In this document: positions 58,868 to 64,000 of the stretch, one piece after another
Layout: the number at the start of each line of letters is the position of its first letter
Numbering within the stretch: the first letter of the stretch is position 1
From: an uncultured Candidatus Actinomarinales bacterium
Lineage (GTDB): Bacteria; Actinomycetota; Acidimicrobiia; Actinomarinales; Actinomarinaceae
Reading direction: 5' to 3'
DNA length: 64,000 nt
NCBI GenBank assembly: GCA_943840565.1
Contig: CALSUY010000001.1
Coordinates: 310,001-374,000, forward strand
Made by a program: the position numbers and the translations under genes
Notes under the pieces: generated by a model
Seen by the model: the letters and a program-made list of their open reading frames with translations, nothing else
Told to the model about the DNA's origin: nothing
Database searches by the model: none

Positions 58868-59775
58868 TTAAACATTTTAAAAATGGTTCCTATGACATAG
58901 CTTATCTCACCCAAGGTGAGGGTAGGGATATATTATTTTTACATGGGTTTCCCTCAAATATGTACATGTGGGATGAAATTACCAGTGCACTAAATCATCA
59001 AGATTATCGAACCACGGTTATTGAGCAGAGAGGTTATCCTTTATCTTCCTCTAAGAAAATGAGACCAAATGATTTTACAATCGATAAATTATGCGATGAT
59101 GTAGAAATCTTGATAAAAAATCTAGATTTAAATAACAAATTGACAATAGTAGGACACGACTGGGGGACAGTAGTTGCCTGGGCATTAGTTAAAAGAAATA
59201 AAGTTCATGTAGAAAAACTTTTATCAATCTGTGGTGGTACCCTTTTTCCAAGTTCTAAAGTGTACAGTTCCCTTAATTATGAAGATGGCGATCATTACAT
59301 CACTTCATTTCAAAAACCGGAAAATGCTGCGATTTTAATGGATGAGAATATTAGGAACTCAATACTTGGAGCATATAGAACAAAAAATAAGGAAGTCAAT
59401 GTGAGTCTCTCTATTCAATCATTATTTAACGATATCAATCACGATGAATATGCACTCACTGACATTCAGATAGAAAGTATTACATCACATTACAAAGCTA
59501 ATGGATTCTATGGGCCAATTTCATGGTATAAAAACTTAGATGAAAACATTGAAATATCAAAAAATTGGATAAACAATGAAGTTTCCCAAGAAATAACATT
59601 TATGTTTGGTGAAAAAGATATGGCAGTCTTGTTGAATGAAAAAATGTTAGAAAGACTAACCAATGAAGCTGATCTTGTTAACATTAAGGAAATATCTGGT
59701 GCTGGTCACTGGCTGCCATACACACATAAGGAGAGTGTATTAAATGAAATCTATAGTCTTAATAAAGATTATTAA
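58864..59775 (+). CDS. Alpha/beta hydrolase, epoxide hydrolase/dehalogenase-like
   Basis: The 303-residue protein has the oxyanion motif FLHGFPSNMYMWDEI near residue 27, the nucleophile elbow VGHDWGTVVAWAL near 97 with aspartate as nucleophile (the epoxide hydrolase and haloalkane dehalogenase type), and the catalytic histidine GAGHWLPY near the end. Two cap-domain tyrosines typical of epoxide hydrolases are not clearly placed. Substrate is open. It overlaps the SURF1 gene by four bases. Confidence 0.9.
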   Translation: MIKHFKNGSYDIAYLTQGEGRDILFLHGFPSNMYMWDEITSALNHQDYRTTVIEQRGYPLSSSKKMRPNDFTIDKLCDDVEILIKNLDLNNKLTIVGHDWGTVVAWALVKRNKVHVEKLLSICGGTLFPSSKVYSSLNYEDGDHYITSFQKPENAAILMDENIRNSILGAYRTKNKEVNVSLSIQSLFNDINHDEYALTDIQIESITSHYKANGFYGPISWYKNLDENIEISKNWINNEVSQEITFMFGEKDMAVLLNEKMLERLTNEADLVNIKEISGAGHWLPYTHKESVLNEIYSLNKDY

Positions 59776-59805
59776 TATGTCCTATAATATATATTATGTT
59801 GCGTT

Positions 59806-60750
59806 ATGAATAAAGCAGTTCTTCACGATCATCTAGATGGAGGCCTGAGGCCCACTACAGCTAAAGAGTTAGCCGTTAAGTTAAATTACACTCCACTTAT
59901 TGACGTTGATGATACATCAAAATTTTTTGATCGATCAGAATGTTCGTCCCTTGAAGAATACCTAGAAGCTTTCACACACACTATTGCTTTGATGCAATCT
60001 TATGAAAACCTTGTTCGTATCGCTTTTGAAGCTGCTGAGGATATGCATAACAATGGGATAACTTTATATGAAAGCAGATATGCCCCTTTCTTTTCAGTAA
60101 ATGAGCACTTGTCCCCTGAGGATGTGCTTAGTGCAATTAATACAGGTTTTGCAGAAGCAGAAAACACTTTTGGTATGAAATGTGGTTTGATTCTCTGTGG
60201 GATGAGACATGATGCAGAAAACGTGAAACTTGTTGAAGAGCTTGCCCTGGCAAATTCTGACAAAATTATTGGTTTCGACATAGCTGGGCCAGAATTAAAC
60301 TTCAGGCCTAGTTTATTTAGTAAAACCTTCAAAAATATAGCTGATGCAGGTATAAATATAACTATTCATGCAGGTGAAGGTGACGATGTCACTTCAATTC
60401 AGGAGGCATTGGATAATGGAGCTCAAAGGATAGGTCATGGTGTACGCATTATTGAAGATATAGACATCCAAAATAATAAAATAGGAAAAACCGCAGAGTA
60501 TATTTTACACAACAAAATCCCATTAGAAGTTTGCATTACATCGAATCTCCATACCAATATGTATGAAACTGCTGAAAAACACCCAATTAATGAATTAATA
60601 GAACTAGGTTTTCAAGTTTCTTTAAATACTGATAATAGGTTAATGAGTAATACAACAATCAAAGAAGAAATCGAAGTTGCTAAAATCGCTGGAGTTAAGG
60701 ATCCTGAAGAATTGCTTGTTAAATCAGCTAGCTATAGTTTTTTGAACTAA
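59806..60750 (+). CDS. add: Adenosine deaminase
   Basis: Deaminates adenosine and deoxyadenosine for purine salvage. The 314-residue TIM barrel has the metal motif LHDHLDGGLRPTT near residue 7 (HxH), GFDIAGPELNFRP, INITIHAGEGDD near 187 (His and Glu), QRIGHGVRI with the catalytic His near 208 and VSLNTDNRLMS near 269. The last motif has Asn after the metal aspartate, as is common in Actinobacteria. It overlaps the reverse gene at its end. A TATAAT box lies within the gap at 59784-59789. Confidence 0.95.
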   Translation: MNKAVLHDHLDGGLRPTTAKELAVKLNYTPLIDVDDTSKFFDRSECSSLEEYLEAFTHTIALMQSYENLVRIAFEAAEDMHNNGITLYESRYAPFFSVNEHLSPEDVLSAINTGFAEAENTFGMKCGLILCGMRHDAENVKLVEELALANSDKIIGFDIAGPELNFRPSLFSKTFKNIADAGINITIHAGEGDDVTSIQEALDNGAQRIGHGVRIIEDIDIQNNKIGKTAEYILHNKIPLEVCITSNLHTNMYETAEKHPINELIELGFQVSLNTDNRLMSNTTIKEEIEVAKIAGVKDPEELLVKSASYSFLN

Positions 60751-61056
60751 GTCGCGATTATCTATTTCTAGAAAGTTATAGAATTCCTTTTCGTTTATTA
60801 GTTTAAAATTTTTATCTGGATAAAGTTTTTTTGCTTTCTTAATTTTCTGCGACTTCCTAGTTATTAGGTTTTGATTCATTGTTGTAATTTCAACATAAGT
60901 ATCCAATGAAGGAATAAAAAAATCAGGTGTGAACATCATTTTTATTGAACCACTACCCCACTTTAATGGAAAACTTGTTGGTTCATATATCCATTCAATT
61001 CCAAATAAATCTAAGTGTTCTGCAAAAACTTCCTCAGAGTTATGTGCGAATGTCAT
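60724..61056 (-). CDS. Small PD-(D/E)xK nuclease-like protein
   Basis: The 110 residues resemble the restriction-endonuclease fold: an N-terminal helix with AEHLDLFGIEWIYEP, then FTPDFFIPSLDTYVEITTM, where PD and E-x-T stand where PD...ExK would be, and RKSQKIKKAKKLYPDKNFKL (core helix and strand). The lysine of ExK is replaced by Thr here, although a lysine could come from the next helix. No restriction-modification partner is present. It overlaps the MerR gene by four bases. Confidence 0.65.
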   Translation of the reverse strand: MTFAHNSEEVFAEHLDLFGIEWIYEPTSFPLKWGSGSIKMMFTPDFFIPSLDTYVEITTMNQNLITRKSQKIKKAKKLYPDKNFKLINEKEFYNFLEIDNRDLVQKTIAS

Positions 61057-61496
61057 GCGTTTTGAGAAGAAACTTTATCAGGGTATAGAGAAAAAATCTC
61101 AGCTTCAGCTTCTAGTGTCACAGGGCCTAGTGATATTCCAAAAACAGCTTGACCACTTTTAAGCAAGTCTATCATTTGATCATTATCAGAGATGACATAA
61201 ATCGATTTACCATCAGAAAAAATGGAAACATCTGAGATCTGTGTATCATCACCTAAAATGTTTTCAATATTTTTTAATGCGATTCTTATTTTCTGAAGAC
61301 TTACTCCAGCTTCCCGTAGTTTGTTAACAAGTTTTATTTGGATAATGTCTTGAAATGAATATATTCTATGGAAGCCAGAACCTTTTAGATTTCTTATAGA
61401 AGCATAAATTAATTTACTTGTTGTCCAATGATCTAATTGTCTATAAGTTATTCCAGTTATTTTACATACCTCTGGACCGGTATATCCCTGTTGCAT
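61053..61496 (-). CDS. MerR-family transcriptional regulator (Rv1830-like position)
   Basis: The 147-residue protein has an N-terminal MerR DNA-binding helix-turn-helix (YTGPEVCKITGITYRQLDHW then TTSKLIYASIRN) and the wing and dimer helix (SFQDIIQIKLVNKLREAGVS). The C-terminal domain (IFSDGKSIYVISDNDQMIDL) has a ligand-binding look. In mycobacteria the order FtsR-like MerR, bifunctional nuclease, MerR (Rv1828-Rv1830) is the same. No effector is known. Confidence 0.88.
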   Translation of the reverse strand: MQQGYTGPEVCKITGITYRQLDHWTTSKLIYASIRNLKGSGFHRIYSFQDIIQIKLVNKLREAGVSLQKIRIALKNIENILGDDTQISDVSIFSDGKSIYVISDNDQMIDLLKSGQAVFGISLGPVTLEAEAEIFSLYPDKVSSQNA

Positions 61497-61534
61497 ATTG
61501 TTAATCTACTATAATTATTTTTTTTATCAAGGTT

Positions 61535-62014
61535 TTAGAGAAAATCGTCAGGAGTTATGTTGTCAATAAACTCCTTAAACTCTTCTATATCCTCTGATTT
61601 ATCTTTTATTAAATCGATTGAATTAGCCTCAAAAACGTCCTTATTAACCGTTATAGGGGCTTCTGAGCGCAATGCTAAGGCAATTGCGTCACTAGGTCTA
61701 GCTGTGAGAGAGATGTCGCCATTTATAGTTGTAAGTATCAAATCTGCGTAATACGTTTTATCTTTAATATTTGAGATACTAACTTCTTTTAAAACAGCAT
61801 TTAGAGACTCAATTACATCAATGATTAAATCATGGGTTTGGGGTCTCTCATGTAGGACACCCTCTTGAGCATAAGCAATTGAAACAGCTTCTATTGTTCC
61901 AATCCATATCGGTAGAACTTTATTAGATATTGGATCAGAAAGTATCATTATTGGAGTGTCGGAGTTCTCTTCCAATCTTATGCTATTAACAGCGACTTGT
62001 ATTTTATTAGTCAT
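61535..62014 (-). CDS. Bifunctional nuclease family protein (DUF151)
   Basis: The 159-residue protein has the BFN domain pattern: TPIMILSDPISNKVLPIWIG (usual p.vvLld...r.LPIwIg), TIEAVSIAYAQEGVLHERPQ and THDLI (usual E..aI.....g....RP.tHdL), then SARPSDAIALALRSEAPITV (usual aRPSDAiaLAlr...pIyv). The family is called bifunctional nuclease from a plant member; in bacteria the role is uncertain. It is conserved between the two MerR genes in Actinobacteria. Confidence 0.93.
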   Translation of the reverse strand: MTNKIQVAVNSIRLEENSDTPIMILSDPISNKVLPIWIGTIEAVSIAYAQEGVLHERPQTHDLIIDVIESLNAVLKEVSISNIKDKTYYADLILTTINGDISLTARPSDAIALALRSEAPITVNKDVFEANSIDLIKDKSEDIEEFKEFIDNITPDDFL

Positions 62015-62073
62015 AGATTAAGGTTAATAAAAAATATAACTATGAAAAAGTCAGGCCGTATACTTTCCAGTAT

Positions 62074-63147
62074 TTAATTTGCAAAAATAGAAAATAAATC
62101 TAGGAACTTAAATTTCCAAATTACTTCATAGCTGTTTGAATCTACACGTACTCGTCTACTTGAAATTGTATTATCGAAATTTAATGTATTTTCATTGAAC
62201 TTAATAAAATTTATCGAAAGCTTGTCTTTTAGATTTAAAAAATCTTTCCACTCATCTTTTGACGTACTGACAGATTGAGAACTTGAGTTTCTTATAGAGT
62301 AAATCGGTTGGTCAATTTTAAAATTCTGAAAGTATCCAAAATTTTTAAGAGACTCATAATACAGTAACTCTGTGTCGATAAAATGGTTTGTTTTAAGTTC
62401 ATCCACGAAAGACTTGTTAACAATTGTAATGATTTGTCTATCATTATCTAAATTAAGTCCAGCAAAGGTTAGTCCCGCATTAGCAGTCCATCCTGTTTTT
62501 ATACCAATAAAGCCTTTATCGATAATTTGATTAGTTGAATAATAAACTTGTTCATTTCCAGACACATCATCAGAAAAACTACTCTTACTTGTTATAGCTA
62601 TTAGTTTATAGTTTTCAATAAAATCTAAAGACATTAATAGTAGATCACTTAAAGTTGTCATATGATTTGCTTCATCCAAACCATCAGGATTTACAAAGTT
62701 AGTATCTAACATACCAAGATTTTCTGCTTTCTTGTTCATTTTATCAACAAATAAATCTACATCATTGGATACAGCCATTGCAATTGCATATGCAGCGTCA
62801 TTTGCGGAATAGATTAGAAGAAATTCAAGAAGATCTTCTACCGTTATTGTTACCCCATTCTTTAGATATGCAACCTTTCCAGCATATTCATAGTTTTCAG
62901 GTAATGAAATTGTTATTAAGTCTTCAAACTCAAAGTGGTCAAGAAAAACAAGTGCTGTCATAATTTTTGTAATAGAAGCCGGAGCTATTTGTACGTCTAT
63001 ATTCTTTGAGTACATAGTAATTTCATTAACCAGGTCGTAAGAAAGGTAGTGTTCCGTTGTTATTTCCTCATTTTCTAATTCTGCACTAAGTAAATTTGTT
63101 CCTGGTAAAACAGTGAATGCAAGGAATAAAATTATAAATCTTCTGAT
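62074..63147 (-). CDS. D-alanyl-D-alanine carboxypeptidase (peptidase S11), non-ATG start
   Basis: This penicillin-binding protein trims peptidoglycan stem peptides. The active-site motifs are PASITKIMTALV (SxxK), IYSANDAAYAIAMA (SxN) and GIKTGWTANAG (KTG). From the first canonical ATG at 63015 the signal peptide and the first strand would be missing. The frame continues upstream through HYLSYDLVNEITMYSKN and a signal peptide (RRFIILFLAFTVLPGTNLLS) without ATG, GTG or TTG. An ATC at 63147-63145 lies six bases after GGGAG and is my choice (357 residues). It would overlap the ftsR end by 16 bases. A C-terminal membrane anchor segment may end it (FKFLDLFSIFAN). Confidence 0.85.
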   Translation of the reverse strand: MRRFIILFLAFTVLPGTNLLSAELENEEITTEHYLSYDLVNEITMYSKNIDVQIAPASITKIMTALVFLDHFEFEDLITISLPENYEYAGKVAYLKNGVTITVEDLLEFLLIYSANDAAYAIAMAVSNDVDLFVDKMNKKAENLGMLDTNFVNPDGLDEANHMTTLSDLLLMSLDFIENYKLIAITSKSSFSDDVSGNEQVYYSTNQIIDKGFIGIKTGWTANAGLTFAGLNLDNDRQIITIVNKSFVDELKTNHFIDTELLYYESLKNFGYFQNFKIDQPIYSIRNSSSQSVSTSKDEWKDFLNLKDKLSINFIKFNENTLNFDNTISSRRVRVDSNSYEVIWKFKFLDLFSIFAN

Positions 63148-63701
63148 ATAAAGCTCCCGATAATACTTGTAAAATTTTCAATAGCAATATTTAACTCTGA
63201 ATCATCATCAATATTATTTTTAACTAGTTCCATAAAGCCAGCTCCCCTATCAGACATAGATTTAAATATGGAAAAATTTTTAGCAGTAAAGCCTAAAGAA
63301 TAGAAATAAGCAAAAGCTAAGAATCTTCTAACGTCATCTTGTGTGTATAAATCCTTTTTATTTTCTAGTTGGTAATCTATAAGATCTTCATAATGAGCTA
63401 TTGACAACCCGGACCTTTTTAAAGCTTCATGTAAAGAGTAATCTTGAATAATAATGTTAACTTTTGCTCCTGATTTAAATAAATCAGGATTATTTTTAAT
63501 AGCTTTTAGTGTATAAAACTGATTTTCTTGTAAATCTAAAATTTTTAATATTCTCTTTATATCCTTATCTTTGAAATTTCTTGTCCCACCTTTTGAACGA
63601 GTTGGAGCTATCAATCCTTCCTTTTCAAGAAATCTAAGTCTAGAGATTGTAACTGATGGAAAATCTTTTTGAAGTTTCTTAACTGTTTCTCCAATATTCA
63701 T
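63132..63701 (-). CDS. MerR-family regulator, FtsR-like
   Basis: The 189-residue protein begins with NIGETVKKLQKDFPSVTISR then LRFLEKEGLIAPTRSKGGTR, which closely follows FtsR/Rv1828 (usual iGevL..L...Fpd.tiSKiRFLE.eGLv.P.RT.sGyR). FtsR activates ftsZ in corynebacteria. A C-terminal half with LYTQDDVRRFLAFAYFYSLG is a second helix-turn-helix-like part seen in this family. It overlaps the formyltransferase gene upstream by three bases. Confidence 0.9.
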   Translation of the reverse strand: MNIGETVKKLQKDFPSVTISRLRFLEKEGLIAPTRSKGGTRNFKDKDIKRILKILDLQENQFYTLKAIKNNPDLFKSGAKVNIIIQDYSLHEALKRSGLSIAHYEDLIDYQLENKKDLYTQDDVRRFLAFAYFYSLGFTAKNFSIFKSMSDRGAGFMELVKNNIDDDSELNIAIENFTSIIGSFISEDL

Positions 63702-64000
63702 AAATTTCCTCTCATGTAGTCGTTTATACTCATCATTTTTTTTCCTTCAGGTGTTATTAATGAAGGATAAAGTTTCCCGTCAGTTAATTCTATTGGATAA
63801 TTATGTTCTTCATCTGTATATTTATGAATCTTAAAAATGTGTTGTTTGTGTGTAATAAATGCTGGACCCATAACATCAAACGCACGTATTATTTTTTTTG
63901 CTTCGGTAAGGGTTTTCCCATCTAGAGAGAAATCAACTTTTTTAAATTTCTTTGTAGTTGAATCTACTGTAGGTGATTTGATAACTATTTTTTCAGTTGC
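63698..64000 (-). CDS. fmt: Formyltransferase C-terminal part, probably methionyl-tRNA formyltransferase (partial)
   Basis: The frame is open to the window edge at 64000 and ends at TGA 63700-63698 (100 residues seen). The part contains KTLTEAKKIIRAFDVMGPAF and ends LITPEGKKMMSINDYMRG, which fits the Fmt C-terminal pattern (raL.PwPGa... and .PEGKk.Ms..dflrG). Fmt formylates initiator Met-tRNA. The catalytic N-terminal domain lies outside the window, so another family member with the same C-terminal domain is possible. Confidence 0.65.
   Translation of the reverse strand, partial: ATEKIVIKSPTVDSTTKKFKKVDFSLDGKTLTEAKKIIRAFDVMGPAFITHKQHIFKIHKYTDEEHNYPIELTDGKLYPSLITPEGKKMMSINDYMRGNL

Overview
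This window is a dense, AT-rich chromosomal segment of a small-genome bacterium whose gene order is actinobacterial. Diagnostic neighbourhoods are uvrB-uvrA-uvrC-rapZ-pgk-tpiA-gpmA-secG, trmI-ferredoxin-pafB-pafC-tatA-tatC-helY, mpg-tyrS, and a MerR/bifunctional-nuclease/MerR block like Rv1828-Rv1830 of Mycobacterium. The 16S and 23S genes and the low-GC coding sequence best fit a marine, streamlined, Acidimicrobiia-like actinobacterium such as the Candidatus Actinomarina group. That placement is inferred from the sequence by eye, not from a database search. There is no phage, insertion sequence, CRISPR array or obvious genomic island. XerD is the only recombinase and it is the housekeeping type.

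Layout: 1-8.9 kb holds the nucleotide excision repair genes (uvrB end, uvrA, uvrC), rapZ, lower glycolysis (pgk, tpiA, gpmA) and secG, closed by a tRNA-Leu with an AAG anticodon. 9-16.4 kb holds small redox, purine and transport genes (glutamine amidotransferase, Lon-like domain, guaC, glutaredoxin, CDF transporter, msrB, yajQ, crcB, trmL, a membrane acyltransferase), many broken by single-base frameshifts. 16.4-24.3 kb runs AI-2E transporter, three tiny membrane proteins, trmI, ferredoxin, the pafB/pafC pair, tatA/tatC, helY and a lipid kinase. The Pup-proteasome genes that normally sit beside pafBC are absent. 24.3-32.8 kb carries nadK, pyrG, xerD, an HD protein, scpA, scpB, rluB, cmk, ispH (reverse) and der. 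33-39.3 kb is a complete peptide/nickel-type ABC importer with a highly expressed-looking lipoprotein. 39.3-43.9 kb has a phospholipid synthase, an FHA protein, rpe and the riboflavin genes ribD-ribE-ribBA-ribH. 44-50.2 kb has infC-rpmI-rplT-pheS-pheT-mpg-tyrS. 50.2-55.4 kb is one rRNA operon (16S-23S-5S, no spacer tRNA) ending in a strong terminator. 55.4-64 kb holds an MBL hydrolase, a gamma-glutamyltransferase homologue lacking the usual catalytic threonine, surf1, an alpha/beta hydrolase, adenosine deaminase and, on the minus strand, a cell-wall/regulator block (nuclease-like protein, MerR, bifunctional nuclease, D,D-carboxypeptidase, FtsR-like MerR, and the end of a formyltransferase probably Fmt).

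Two genome-wide habits stand out. Genes are packed with 1-17 base overlaps and frequently use TTG, GTG and apparently non-AUG codons of the ATA/ATC/ATT class. And about fifteen conserved genes or gene parts are interrupted by one-base shifts, nearly all insertions and often in homopolymers. The second pattern looks like uncorrected sequencing error rather than biology, so the broken genes are annotated here as full-length genes with frameshifts.
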